NCBI GenBank assembly: GCA_946807835.1
Contig: OX327693.1
Coordinates: 8,697,501 to 8,761,500, forward strand
Origin: Ailanthus altissimus
Taxonomy: Eukaryota; Streptophyta; Magnoliopsida; Sapindales; Simaroubaceae
Direction of reading: 5' to 3'
Length of the DNA: 64,000 bases
Positions 22,279 to 34,202 of the stretch are shown here, piece by piece. A program made the translations under genes and the position numbers. How positions within the stretch are numbered: position 1 is the stretch's first letter; the number at the start of each line of letters is the position of its first letter. The notes under the pieces were generated by a model, which saw only the letters and a program-made list of their open reading frames with translations, did no database searches and had not been told where the DNA came from.

Positions 22279-23216
22279 TACTCATGAATAATAAGCTTAA
22301 TCTGACTTATATTTGATGTTTTACCTAAATAGAAGATATAAAACTACAAATAGAAGACCAACAATCCTCATTCAGAAAATCAAAATGAGAGAGAAGAAGA
22401 TAGAGAAAGAGAAATTTTTAGAGGATCAAAAGGACTAGAAGATTGAAGATTACAGAAAAATTAATTTTATCTCTTCAACTCTTTGTTTTTTTTAGTTTTC
22501 TATGATTTTCATAATGTTATTCTTAATAAGTTCTAGAATTCTTTATTTCACCATGACCTAAGTTTTTATTTATAGGATTAAACTTTTAAACTTAGTATGT
22601 ATTTATATTTTATTGAGTTTCTTAGTTTATAAACTTAATATATACAATTAGTTCATTCTATCTTGTGTTTATTGCTTTCATTATATCTGACTAATATCTT
22701 AAATGATTGAGGAACCATAATAAACTTAACAAAAGAATTTTTTTATTTTGCTTAGGATAATTTGATGCATGATTATAAGGTAACAATTATGAGTTTCATA
22801 TAGGATAGAAATATACATAGAAGGCATGTATGATATTATTTAAACATGTTCTTAATGAATTACATTCTATTCATATTATTGTAGACACATAGATAATTGT
22901 TAGAATACATAATATAGTTATTCGACCATCAACAGATGCTTGTTAGGGGATAAGTTGAAACCTTACATTGCTTTTAATTGGTGAATTGAATCCTTACTTG
23001 CTTTTGATTAATATTAGGTTTAATTTGATAGAATTAAGTTAAGTAGTTATAATTCTTATTTTGATTCATCTTGATAAAAGTTAAGTAGAACTAATTTTAG
23101 TAATTGATTAAAAGAAATATATTAAATAGTCCCCGTGGGAACGTAACTAAGACTTAAATCCTATATTACTTGATATGATAACGTGCACTTGCCCTTAACT
23201 ATTATTGCATACATCA
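21958..23216 (+). repeat. 5' LTR of O1
   Basis: Begins TGATAGGGGTAAATTAAG and ends ATTATTGCATACATCA just before a tRNA-Asp-type primer site. A duplicated LTR start lies at 21524 through the 434-bp tandem duplication. Contains the family's GCTACAGTA/GTAAACAGTACC segment (22140-22280), AACAATTATGAG block and CCCCGTGGGAACG near the end. Confidence 0.85.
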
Positions 23217-23222
23217 AGTTTT

Positions 23223-23241
23223 TGACACCATTGGCGGGACT
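23223..23241 (+). other. Primer-binding site of O1 (tRNA-Asp type)
   Basis: TGACACCATTGGCGGGACT, seven bases after the LTR end. It is a decayed version of TGGCGCCGTTGCCGGGGA, the complement of the 3' end of tRNA-Asp used by Athila-group elements. Confidence 0.75.
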
Positions 23242-23339
23242 AATATTTCTATTCTTTAGATCAATAATAATACCAAACTACTTGCTTTTAATTCAATTTT
23301 TTTTTATTTTACTTTGATTTTATGTTTTATTTTTTGCTT

Positions 23340-24497
23340 TGACAGTTCATGCGAAGGGCAAAAAGCATTAACTTGACTTTTTATTATCCTGAGATTGAAA
23401 GAACATTGCATAGGCTTCAATGTGAATAGTATCAATCTTTAAACATGAAGGAGAATAATGATCATATCAACAATCCATTATTTGAGTCTTTGATACCATA
23501 ACGAGCATTGAAAGAGTATGTAATCCTTATTGTAAATAGTGTTTAGTCTAGTATTTGACGACCAACCATTAATGCAAAAACTTTTAAGATCTAGCTGAGT
23601 ACTATTCAGAAGCTAAAAGAATCTATACGATTCAGCAGAGTTCCTAATGATGATCCTAATATGTACATCATAATTTTTCTAGAGATTTACAATACCTTCA
23701 AGTACAACGGAATCTCAGATGATGCCATTATATTAAAATTATTCTCTCTCTCTTTAAGGAATAAAGCCAAGAGTTGGTTGATGTCATTATCGTTCGGATC
23801 CATATTAACATGGGAAGATCTGGCACCAATGTTTCTAGCCAAGCTCTTCCTACCAGCAAAGACAACAAAGATGAGGAATTACATCACCTCATTTAATCAG
23901 ATTAATGGTGAGTCATTATGTGAGGCATGAGAGTGCTTCAAGGATATATTGAGAAAGTGTCCAAACTAAGGAGTTCATAAATGGCTATTAGTTCAAATGT
24001 TCTATAATGCACTAGTAGGCCATTTGAGGACTATTGTAGATGTCGTTGCTGGAGCAACTTTGATGGATAAGTCTACGGATGAGGCTTATGATTTACTAGA
24101 GGAGATGACATTTAATAGTTATTAATGAACAGTTAAGAGGGTTACACCCAAGAGAGTCACTGGTGTGCATAAAATAAACGAATTCAATGCATTGGTAGCA
24201 CAAATCAATATTTTATCTAAGAAGATTGATGCATTAAATACCGTACAACAAGTGACATACGAATTTTTTCATGAGAACTACATAAATAGGTAGTGCATGG
24301 AATCAGTAAATTATGTGGGCAATTTCAACTGACAACAACATAACCCACAATCAAATTTCTACAATCTAAGGTAGAAAAATCATCTAAACTTCTCTTGACA
24401 TAACAACTAAAGGGAGTTATCTTAACTATTGAATCTCTCACAATTCTAGCCATCGCAATAAAAGAAACTGTCATTAGAAGACATGCTTATGCACTAC
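23340..24497 (+). pseudogene. O1 gag remnant, 5' part
   Basis: Capsid-type gag of the Athila/Tat group. 23661-23930 is still open and reads ISDDAIILKLFSLSLRNKAK, SWLMSLSFGSILTWEDLA and TKMRNYITSFNQINGESLCEA. This is the conserved retrotransposon-gag core (the D-A-I-LK-F-FSL..KAK.WL, W.DL...FL, R..I..F.Q..GESL series). The frame continues after a TGA with ECFKDILRKCPN and then DEAYDLLEEMTFNSY, and ends at the O2 insertion in the segment EDMLMHY. It runs on at 38384. Stops and shifts throughout; non-functional. Confidence 0.88.
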
Positions 24498-25729
24498 TGA
24501 TAGAGGCATAAATGTATTATTATATTTATCTATTCGGACTTAGGTTTTGATCTAAATTATGAATATTTGGCTATTTAATTTTTTTAAATCATAAATAGGT
24601 GTATGAGGCAAAATTTTAAGATTAGGGATAAGCCGTAAGGCAAATCAGACGAGAAATTACAAAGATATGCAAAAAAGACGAAGGCCTTCATTGTGTAGGC
24701 CTAGGCATTGCGACTCTTAAGGGTGGATGCTGCAGTGTCTTAGGTAGAAAGTTGGGCGTTGCAGCGCTTAACCTCAACACTGTAGTATCCAGGAAACTTT
24801 AACCACCTCGCATTTTTCTAGGTTTGAGCGCTGCGGCTCTTAGCCCTTAGCGCTGCGGCTCTCGTGCGACAACTAAACACCTCATCAACTCTCTTATTTT
24901 AACTTGAATTTGAAAGCTCTCGACCTTAGGGTTCTCAAGATCTATAAAAGTACTTTTTTTTTGAGCCAAAACATATATTTTATAAGAGGCAAAACTTAGG
25001 AAAAATATTCACAATTCAAAGTTAGAGATTAAAGCAAAAAAAATCGAGATTGAAATCAAGATTCAAGTCACCTTGATTAGTTTTCCTTCTCTATTATTAT
25101 TATTATTATCATGTTCTTGATTACGATGTCTTTATTTTATCACTTTGATACTCTTAGTTTTTGACAAGCTAAACATTGTTTATCTAGAGTTAAACTTTTG
25201 AACCTAGTATGTAGTTGGATTCTATTACTCTTAGTTTATAAAATTAATACATACAATTGATTCATTCAATTTTATATTTAATGATTTCATTATACCTGAT
25301 CAATATAATGAACGATTGAGAAACCATGATGAGCTCAACGGATGGATTCATATGTTTAGCTTATGATAGTTTGATATATAATTATAGGGTAACAACTATA
25401 AGTTCTATGTATGATAAGCATATAGATAGATGGCATGTATTGTATGATTTAGACTTGTTCTTATTGACTTACATTCTATTTTGATTACCATAGACATATA
25501 GGTGATTGTTAGAATGCGTAATATAGTTACTCGACCACTGACAGAGGCTTGTGATAAGATTAATGTCTAAGCCAATAATTAGTATTAAAGGATTAATTAA
25601 AAATTTAATAAATCTAATGAAATATTAGGGATGAGTTGAATCCCTAGAATATTCTTAATTGTTGAATTTAAGCAATTACTTGTGTTTGCTTAATTTAGGT
25701 TTAGATTGATAGATTATGTTAATTAGATT

Positions 25730-27030
25730 AGGGATAACAGTAGGGCGGGGTAGGTGCGGGGAGACCTTTCCTATACCCCGCTCTATTTTTTATTTTAAGC
25801 TCCATCCCCACCCCATTCTACATAAAAATTTAGCGGGGTAAAGATGGAGAATTCCATGTGGGGAATAATTTCTCCATCCCTGTCCCATTTTTTATTTTTA
25901 TTAATATTAAATATTAATTTATATTCACAAATTTTAATAATATAAAATTAATCTCTATTATGATTAAAAGGAATCAAACTAACAAGTTATAATAATATGA
26001 TAATGTCCTTAAATAATGTGAATAAATAAAATTTCAATTAATAATAAATAAAACAAAAATAGAAAAATAAAATAATATTATAATGTCTAATATCATTGAT
26101 CTTCCTATTAATTACTTTATCTTCTTTCATTAAAAATTATGAGATTGAGACTTTATTCCTAGAAACAAATAAACTACTTTTAGCTTCTTATTAATTTCTT
26201 TAAGATAATGTAATAAATAGTTTAACACAATTAAACTTATAAAAAATTAGACTAAAGTTTACCTCTATCAGTATCTTTAATAAATATGTGACATAGAATT
26301 TTGTAAAAGAACTTGAATCTAAACTAGATAATAAAAATAAAAACATATAAGAACTAGTTGGTTAAAATCAAATAAAATAAATTTTTTTTTATTACAAATA
26401 ATAAATAATTGTCTATCATATCTCTAATTTTTTCATAAAATATATTGATCAGACATAAAAGTTTCTAATGCCTTTGGATATAATCTGCTACAATGAGGAC
26501 TCTCAAATCTACCTCAAGTACTAAATGTAGATTCTGATGCTACCAATACTGATTTTGTTATAGTTTTAAATTTGTTACACAAGATGAGAGAACAAATTTG
26601 ATGAGAGGATAAAGAGAGCAACTGAGCAAGTTTTATGAGAGTCTGAGAGAATAAAATTAATAATGGCTGACGGTTCAACAAAAAAATTAAAGCCTTTAAT
26701 ATTTGATTTTATGTTTTTTTTGTTAAATATTTTTAGTTTTTATTAATAAAATTATATTATTAAAATATTTCTTAGCAATCTAGTTCAATACAAATTATAA
26801 AATAAATAAATTGGTAAACTATATAACTATATACAAAACATTACATTTAAAATATTCATATAAAATTAGGCGTGAGGCGGGGAGGCTTAATTCCATCCCC
26901 ATCCCATTAATAATTTGAAAAATAATTTTTTTCCATGCCTCACCCCATTTTCATAAAAATTACTCCATCCCACCCTATTTATGGCGGGGCCTTACTGGGA
27001 CCTATCCCCATAGGGCATTTTGGCATCTCT
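25730..27030. mobile_element. hAT-type transposon, 1301 bp, decayed
   Basis: Flanked by the direct repeat TAATTAGATT (25720-25729, 27031-27040); hAT elements duplicate 8 bp, so up to 2 bp of this may be coincidence. Ends are related inverted repeats: AGGGATAACAGTAGGG on the left, and AGAGATGCCAAAATGC read inward from the right. Both ends carry clusters of GCGGGG and CCATCCC, like the subterminal transposase-binding repeats of hAT elements. It is absent from the sister LTR at 36973-38378, which shows the empty site near 38190-38215. A transposase remnant lies inside on the minus strand. Confidence 0.8.
26433..26575 (-). pseudogene. hAT transposase C-terminal (dimerisation) remnant
   Basis: Minus-strand translation reads FKTITKSVLVASESTFST, a stop, then GRFESPHCSRLYPKALETFM. 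This matches the hAT dimerisation-domain signature (..VASE..FSTGGR......SRL.P...E...). The first Gly of the GG pair is replaced by a TGA stop. Upstream coding sequence is not recognisable. It shows the element derives from a coding parent rather than being a pure MITE. Confidence 0.72.
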
Positions 27031-27213
27031 TAATTAGATTTAATTCTTATTTTAATTTTTTTGGATAAAAGTTAAGTAAATTAATTTTAGTAATTGATTG
27101 TAAGAGATAGATTAATAGCCTTTGTGGGAACGATAGCTTAGATTTTAAATTCTATATTACTTTATACAATAATATGCAATTGTGCTTAGCTATTGTGACA
27201 CACATCAAGTTTT

Positions 27214-27231
27214 TAGCGCCGTTGCCAGGAA
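27214..27231 (+). other. Primer-binding site of O2 (tRNA-Asp type)
   Basis: TAGCGCCGTTGCCAGGAA, six bases after the LTR end, with only a few mismatches to TGGCGCCGTTGCCGGGGA, the complement of the tRNA-Asp 3' end. Confidence 0.82.
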
Positions 27232-27349
27232 TTAATTTTTCTTATTATTTAGATCAATACAAATACTAAATTACTTTACTTTTAATTCAGATTTTTTTTC
27301 TTTTTTCTTTCACTTTGATTTGTTTTTATTTTGTGTTTTGAAAGTTCAT

Positions 27350-28500
27350 TTAAAGGATAAAGAGTGTTGAATTGACTTCTTTTGATCTTGAGATCAAAAG
27401 AACACTCATAGAATTCGATGTGAGTAGCATTAAGCTTTAAACATAGAGGAGAGCAACGATCACATCAACAATCCAGTGTTTGAGCCTATGATACCACAGA
27501 GAGTTTTTAAGGAATATGCAGTCCCTACTACAGATGGTGTCTAGTCTAGTATTCGGCGATCAACCGTCAATGTAAATAACTTTGAGATTAAGCTGAGTAC
27601 TATTTAGATGCTGAAAGGGTTTGTACAGTTTAGTGAAGCTCCCAATGATGATCCTAAAATGCATATTGTTAATTTTCTAAAAATTTATGATACTTTCAAG
27701 TATAATAGAGTCACCGACGATGCCATCTAATTTAGATTATTTCCCTTTTTCTTAAGGGATAGAGTAAAGAGTTGGTTAATGTCATTATCGTTCAGATCTA
27801 TATCTACATGGGATAATCTAACATAAAATTTCTAGCCAAGTTCTCCTACCAAGTAAGATAATAAGGATGAGAAATGACATTACCTCATTTATTCAGATTA
27901 ATGGTGAGTTACTGTGTGAGGCATAGTAATGCTTTAAGGACATGTTGAGGAAGTGCCTTCACCATGAAGTTCCTAAATGGCTATTAGTCTAAACGTTCTA
28001 CAATTGACTAGTAAGCCGTTTGAGGACAATTATAGATGCCACTACAAGAGGAGCTTCAATGAATAAATCTATAGGTGAGGCTTATGACTTGTTAGAGGAG
28101 ATGGCATCTAATTGTTACCAATAGCCAGCAGAGAGGATTGCACCCAAGAAAGTCACTAGTGTGTATGGGATAGACATATTTAATGCATTGGCAGTACAAA
28201 TAAATATGTTATCCGAGAAGTTTGATGCTTTGAATGATGTCAAGACTTAGTAAGTAACATGTGACTTTTGTGGTGATAACTACATGAATAGGCGATGCAT
28301 GGAGACAATAAATTTTGTGAAAAATTTCAACCGACAACAACATAACCCATAATCAAAATTTTGCAATTTGGGGTAGAGAGATCATCCAAACTTCTCTTGA
28401 TATAACAACTAAGGGGAGTCATCTAGACCAATAAATACCTCAAGATTCCAGCCACTACAAGAAAATAAGCCATCGTTGGAAGACATGCTCATGCACTATA
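27350..28500 (+). pseudogene. O2 gag remnant, 5' part
   Basis: Collinear with O1 gag at 23340-24497. Recognisable segments are VTDDAI-type core near 27710, RVKSWLMSLSFRSIST near 27765-27810, CFKDMLRKC near 27930, EAYDLLEEMASNCY near 28075, and LEDMLMHY at the 3' edge. It carries stops and small deletions. It is interrupted at 28501 by Tekay1 and resumes at 32572. Confidence 0.82.
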
Positions 28501-29965
28501 TGTAGTAACCACTTATCCACAACCGATAAGAATAAATATTCATATATATATATATATACATATTTTATTTGTATGTGGGTGATACTTGATTTATATATTA
28601 TTATTAGTAGTGTTGGTATATATTAAAGACCTACTATTATTATTGAGTTTATTTGCAAGACTTTAGAATTTTTTTAAGGACTAAATTATAATACTTTGAA
28701 AGTTTTAGGGGCTAATTTATAAATACTAAAAATTAGCCTCTTAGTATAAATATACACATTTGTAACCCTAATTCACTCATTTTGGTCAAGCCACCTCTTT
28801 TAGAGTGAGAAAAGAGAGAAAGAGAGGGGAGAGAAAAAGAAGAGAAAGAAGAAAATTTAGAATTTTAAGCTTTAAGAGGAATATTATAATCTTTTATTAG
28901 TCTCTTAGTGTTAATTAAGTTAATTTATTTAAGTTTTAATTTTTGAAAATATGAAAATTTTGGGATTTGATGTGAATTGTGTAAGATGTATTGAGAATTG
29001 ATGATGATTATGTAGATAACTTGATAAATCATAATGAATTACAAAATTTCTATTTGATAGTCTCTTGATCCGAGAATTTTATAAATTTTTGTACTTTGGT
29101 TCTGGTTTTGGCTTTTAAGAATATAAAATTAGACATATCTAGAATCATTTGAGACATTGAATTGATTTAAAATTCTAGAAAGTGAATTTTTAGTAAATTT
29201 ACAAAATTGACCCTAAAATTCTGAATATTTCCTGTATTAATAGTATAATACAGTGACAAATAATTTTTTATTTGCTGAATGATCTTTAAAAATTATGAAT
29301 TTCTGAAATAAGATAAATTTATATGTATATTATGATATATTCAAAATTGAGAGTTTAGATCAACTTGATTAAATTTTTATGATTTTCTAAATTGTATAAG
29401 CTCATTGCAATATTTGATTAAAATATTTTTAAAGTTATGGAATAAAATATTTTTAAAATACTTTTGTTAGGGATTTTGAAGTGAAAAATGTATCATGGAT
29501 TGAGATATGTGTCAAGAGTAATTCTATGATATTTTATAATTTTTGAGTTAGTATATGATTTTATAAAATTGGAAGATTGAATACTGTTTAGTAAATATCT
29601 TGATCTTGTCAGAATAATAGTTTGGATTTGATGGTGTTTATGAAATGGATTGTGTAGAAATTATGATATAATATTCATATATAAGAAGGATGTATGAGTC
29701 AAGAATGATATATTATGATTTTGGAGTAATTGGACATCATTTGATGTATAAGAAAATTTTATTGAGTGTAAGTGGTCAGAATAACAAGTTTTGAAAAATC
29801 AAGTCATTAGAACAATTCAATGAGATAAGTGTAATATATGTAATTTTGTAAGCTATTTAGAGTATTTTGTGTGAATAGTGAGGCTTATGAAAGGATTAAT
29901 CTCTATTGATAAGTTAAGGAGAATTAAACCTTGTACTCGAAAGTGTTAAGAGGTAAGTATACTAG
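28501..29965 (+). repeat. 5' LTR of Tekay1, truncated
   Basis: Starts TGTAGTAACCACTTATCC and follows the family LTR up to GAGGTAAGTATACTAGA, then leaves it. A TATA-like TATAAATATA is at 28745, followed by the family's GA-rich leader (28805-28860). Confidence 0.9.
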
Positions 29966-30255
29966 ATTTGCCATTTCTTTATCATTATCAGGAGTTCATA
30001 ATATGTTCCATGTGTCCATGTTGCCAAAATATGTTTTAAACTCCTCATATGTGTTAAGTTATGAGCCACTTCAACTTAGAGATGATCTCACTTATGAAGA
30101 AGTGTCCATTAGGATTTTAGACCATAAGGAGCAAATTCTACGTACTAAAAAGATTATTTTGGTGAAGGTTTTATGGAGAAACCATGCAGTTGAAGAGGCA
30201 ACTTGGGAACAAGAAGAAGAAATGAGATCTAAGTATCCTCATTTATTTATTTAAG
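29966..30255 (+). pseudogene. Chromovirus integrase C-terminus with chromodomain (fragment)
   Basis: An open stretch to TAA at 30252. It reads LSGVHNMFHVSMLPKYV (integrase C-terminal module), SSYVLSYEPLQLRDDLTYEE (linker) and VSIRILDHKEQILRTKKI (chromodomain strand). It then reads VKVLWRNHAVEEATWEQEEE (chromodomain core with the W..H...EATWE motif) and ends MRSKYPHLFI. In living elements this domain tethers integration to modified histone H3 in heterochromatin. The upstream integrase and all other pol domains are deleted; the ATG at 29931 lies in LTR sequence and is fortuitous. No stop inside the retained part. Confidence 0.9.
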
Positions 30256-30283
30256 TTATGAATTTCGAGGACGAAATTCTTAT

Positions 30284-30297
30284 AAAGAGGAAAAAAT
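30284..30297 (+). other. Polypurine tract of Tekay1
   Basis: AAAGAGGAAAAAATT immediately before the 3' LTR; the counterpart of AAGAAGGGGAGAAT at 49864-49877. The start site for plus-strand DNA synthesis. Confidence 0.65.
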
Positions 30298-32571
30298 TAT
30301 ACTAACCACTTATCCACAATCGGTAAAAATAAGTATTTATATATATATATATATACATATTTTTTTTGTATATGGGTGATACTTGATTTATGTATTGTTG
30401 TTAGTAGTGTTTGTATAGATTAAGGACATACTATTAGTATTGAGTTTATTTGCAAGACTTTAGATTTATTTTAGGGACCAAATTATAATACTTTAAAAGT
30501 TTTAGGGGCTAATTCATAAATACTAGAAATTAGCCTCTTAGTATAAAAATACACATTTGTAACCCTAATTCATTCATTTTGGTTGAGCCACCTCTTTTAG
30601 AGTGAGAAAAGAGAGAAAGAGAGGGGAGAGAAAGAGAAGAGGAAGAAGAAAAAGAAGAAGAAATTTGGAATTTTAAACTTTAAGAGGTATATTATAATTC
30701 TTACTTAGTCTCTTGGTGTTAATTAAGTTAATTCCTTTAAGTTTTGATTTCTAGAAATATGAAAAATTGAGGATTTGATGTGAATTTGGTAAGATGTATT
30801 GAGAATTGATGATGATTATATAGATAACTTGATAAATCATTATGAATTACAGAATTTCTACTTGATAGTCTCTTGATCTGTGAATTTTATAAATTTGTGT
30901 ACTTCGATTCTGGTTTTGTCTTTTGAGAATATAAAACTAGACATGTTTAGAATCATTTGAGATATTGAATCGATTGAAAATTTTAGAAATTGAATTTTTA
31001 GTGAATTTATAAAAATGACCCTGAAATTGATCTGCTGAATGATCTTAAAAAATTATGAATTTTTGGAATATGATAAATTTATCTGTCTAATATGATATAT
31101 TCAAAATTGAGAGTTTAGATCAATGTAGTCAGAATGACAATTTTTGATCTGTTGAATGATATATTATGATTTTGGAGTAATTAGACATCATTTGATGTAG
31201 AAGAAAATTTTATTAAGTATAAGTGGTCAGAATGACAAGTTTTGAGAAACTAAGTAATTAGACCAATTCAATGAGATAAGTGCAATATGTGTAATTTTGT
31301 AAGCTATTTAAAGTATTTTGTATGAATGGTGAGGCTTATGAAAGGATTAATTTCTATTGATAGGTTAATGAGAATTAAGCTTTGTACTCGAAAGTGTTAA
31401 GAGGTAAATATACTAGACTTTTACTGAAATCACAATAAACATAGTAATTGTTTATGTATGATTTTATAAATGTGCTTAGAAATATGTTTATGTTATGCCA
31501 AAGTATATTTGATATAAAATATGAAAGATATATGTTTATGAATGTGAGCATTGACATTGAGCATGGACATACATGTGTTTTTGAAAGTGAGCTTTCAAAA
31601 TGAAATGTGTTTAACAAAGAAAGCTTTTGAAGTGTAATATGTCCATGAGAAACATTTTGTGTTTTGAGGATACTTAAACTCACTGTTGACTTAGTAGGCA
31701 TCTTATGTGATTTGTGAAGCTTTTATGTGTGACATTTTCTTCGGGATTGGTATATGTTATGTGTTCCGTATGTAGGGAGGATCCTATTAGTACCTAAAGA
31801 AAAAGTAAGTGATCACATTCGTATGGTGTCATATTGGTGAATGTGAGAGGACTCACCGATGATCAGGGTGAGGATTTGGCTCTTTCCTTCGGGCTTGAGC
31901 ATTATATATGTGTAATTTAAACCTTACTTGTACTATTTCTCTCATATAGTATGTCATCGACGGGTGACATTTGACTCATTATATGATATGTGATATGAAA
32001 GTGCTACAAGTAGTAGTTGAGTTATGATATTTCTATTATATGTTTTGAAAGAATATGTAAGCGCTTACCTGACATGTGATTTGATAAGATTATGATTTTG
32101 ATTGATCATGGTATATCATACATATGCATTGTGTATATATATGTATTTGTATTTTGATATATGAAAAACTAGTATGCTTACTGAGTTTTATACTCATTAT
32201 AGTTTATGGTGATTTCAAGTAAATAAAGTACATGTGTGCTTAGCGGATTTGACAAAACTTTTGCTGTCCCTTGGGTTCCCTAAGTTGCTAGGTTGCTGAG
32301 TGTTTCATTTGTGGATATGTGGTTTAAGATATTTGATTTGTCTCTATTAAATAAATACTTATGTATTATTTTATTAGGTGTGGTTGTATTTGGTTTATGT
32401 TTCACTAATTATGGTTATAGGTGACACTTTGTGTTGAACTTACTAGCAACTTGCTAAGGATTCCTATATTGAATTTAAGTTTAAAATTTTATGCATTATT
32501 AATTATGAGTACCTTATTGAATGAGTATAAGTTATGTCGTGTGTCAGATCTTTTGGGTCTGGGACGTGACA
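30298..32571 (+). repeat. 3' LTR of Tekay1
   Basis: Starts TATACTAACCACTTATCC (the terminal TG decayed to TA) and ends TCTGGGACGTGACA. 2274 bp; shorter than its relatives because of deletions near 31030 and 31125. TATAAAAATA at 30542. Target duplication CTATA follows. Confidence 0.9.
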
Positions 32572-32844
32572 CTATATGAAGTCTAATGACGCTATCATAC
32601 AAAATTATTCAGCGATGAAGAATTTAGAGGTTTAATTGGGATAACTTTCTGTACCTATTAATAAACGAGCTCAAGGTGCTCTACCAAGTGACACCAAAGA
32701 AAATCTAAGAGGAAATATAAAGCAATGCTAAGTTGTCAAGTTGAGAAATGGTAAAATCTTACAATATAACATGCCTCAACCACCACTTTCAAAGATGAAT
32801 GAGGAGGAAATGTGGTATAGGAAGATGAAGTGAAACCTTATAGA
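32572..32844 (+). pseudogene. O2 gag, segment between two insertions
   Basis: Continues O2 gag after Tekay1: YMKSNDAIIQNYSAMKNLEV, then QGALPSDTKENLRGNIKQC and MPQPPLSKMNEEEMW. This is the Athila gag C-terminal region (the 'QVGQLA...R.QG.LPSDTE.NPR' area). It matches 38379-38620 in O1. Terminated by the solo LTR at 32845. Confidence 0.8.
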
Positions 32845-34197
32845 TGATGAGATATTTCTATATCTTAAATTAAGTACAAGTATACATTATCGTATACAAG
32901 TAATAAAGGGACAAAAAAGTTAGATGTCGAACCCACATGGATAATTTCTTCTTTTTAACCAAGTACTAATATTATATCTTTCTTATAATTATTCAAAAAA
33001 AATAAAATCTAAGAATGAATGTAAAAAAATATAAAAAGCAATGACACAATGTAAAAAGATTTGAAAAATAGAAATATAAAAAAAACCTATGGTTAATACT
33101 ATCCTCAATATGTTTTTTAATAATTAATGCTTTAATATTTAACTTCTTTAATTCTTGTTATTGATCAAGACACTAATGTATTCATAAGCCTCTTCCAAGG
33201 TCATGCAAGTATACCTTAATTTACCAAATACTTATATTCTTATGGTACTTGTAATAAATTAAGATTCATTAAGATTAAGTCTTATTGATCATACATGTCA
33301 ATTAGGTATATTCCTATCCTAATTTAAAACTTACATATGCAACATTGAATGTTACTCTACAATTATGCATCAAATTGTCTAGGTCTAAATATAATGATTT
33401 CTTTTTCGAGTTTATAAAAAATATTACCAATTCATTCACCATATATTGGTCAAATATTGAAGCATTAATAACAAGTAATTTGAATAAAGAAGAGCTAAGT
33501 TTATTAAATATTAAAAAGATATGGCAATTAAGCATACATATTGAGTTCAAGTATTAACCCTATAAAGAAATTTTAGTTTATGGCTACAAGAAAACAATGG
33601 TAAAAATAATAAGAAAACATGATACAATTAATAGCAAACCCATAAAGACAACGAATGGATCTTGATTGCGCTGCCTAAGAATCTCTTGATGCCGAAGAAC
33701 TCCTTGAATCTTTCTCTATGGCTGCTTCAATTAAGCTCTAATTGCTCTCTAAGACTATGTTTTGTGTTTTTGATGTTTTTCAATGTTCTTGGATGTTCCT
33801 AGATGTCTTTTAAAGGCCGAGGACAGGAGGCATTTTATAGGGATTGATTTAAGCTTGAAAATCTCAATTCTTGTCGGATTGGGAATCGCATTACCGTTAG
33901 GGTGCTATGTTGCTATCGCTAGAGTGGTGAGGGTCTGGTGTTGGGCCACTGGATTATCGCTGGCGCGGTGGCAAGCTGGCATTAGGGCGCTGAACTGCAA
34001 CTTAAATAGGTCATTTTTTTATTTTCTTATTTTGATTACTGTGCAAGCGTTGGGGCGAAAATCCTTGTGGAGCTAGGGCAACAGGTCCATATTTTGAAAA
34101 GTTTGCATTTTAGCACATAAATAGTCATTTATTCTCATAAAATAATAAAATATCAAAATAAAACATGAGAAATAATATAAAAAATATGTCTTTATCA
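32845..34197 (-). mobile_element. Athila-like solo LTR with perfect target duplication
   Basis: 1353 bp, TGATGAG...TTTATCA, flanked by ATAGA (32840-32844) and ATAGA (34198-34202). It is in minus orientation inside O2's gag-protease region; the O2 sequence reads on across it (ACCTTATAGACCACC). Internal GCGCTG and GGGCGC words at 33915-34060 match those of the family. Frames at 33314-33557 and 33783-34076 are chance. Confidence 0.92.
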
Positions 34198-34202
34198 ATA
34201 GA

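Larger units (their letters stand above)
24498..27207 (+). repeat. 5' LTR of O2 (with hAT insertion)
   Basis: Starts TGATAGAGGCATAAATG and ends TGTGACACACATCA. Without the 1301-bp hAT element and its 10-bp repeat it is 1399 bp, against 1406 bp for the 3' LTR, and the two align throughout. It has a GC-rich stretch (24690-24860) with repeated GCGCTGCGGCTC and GCAGCGC words, shared with the 3' LTR (37190-37320). Confidence 0.88.
28501..32571 (+). mobile_element. Tekay1: chromovirus with large internal deletion
   Basis: Perfect 5-bp target duplication CTATA at 28496-28500 and 32572-32576, so both outer ends are the original ones. Contents: 5' LTR truncated at about 29965, 0.3 kb of the pol 3' end with chromodomain, polypurine tract, 3' LTR 30298-32571. 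The deletion joins LTR sequence to pol at a short shared word (ACTAGA, about 29961), suggesting micro-homology-mediated loss of most of gag-pol. Confidence 0.88.

Noticed and set aside
28501..32571. Two independent solo LTRs instead of one element
   Set aside because: The target duplication CTATA flanks only the outer ends, and pol sequence with a polypurine tract lies between.
33314..33557. Overlapping frames of 70-78 codons on both strands
   Set aside because: They fall within a solo LTR and are not kept in its relatives at 54859-56248.
33783..34076. 97-codon frame with an Ala/Leu-rich segment
   Set aside because: GC-rich part of the same solo LTR; no counterpart in other LTR copies.
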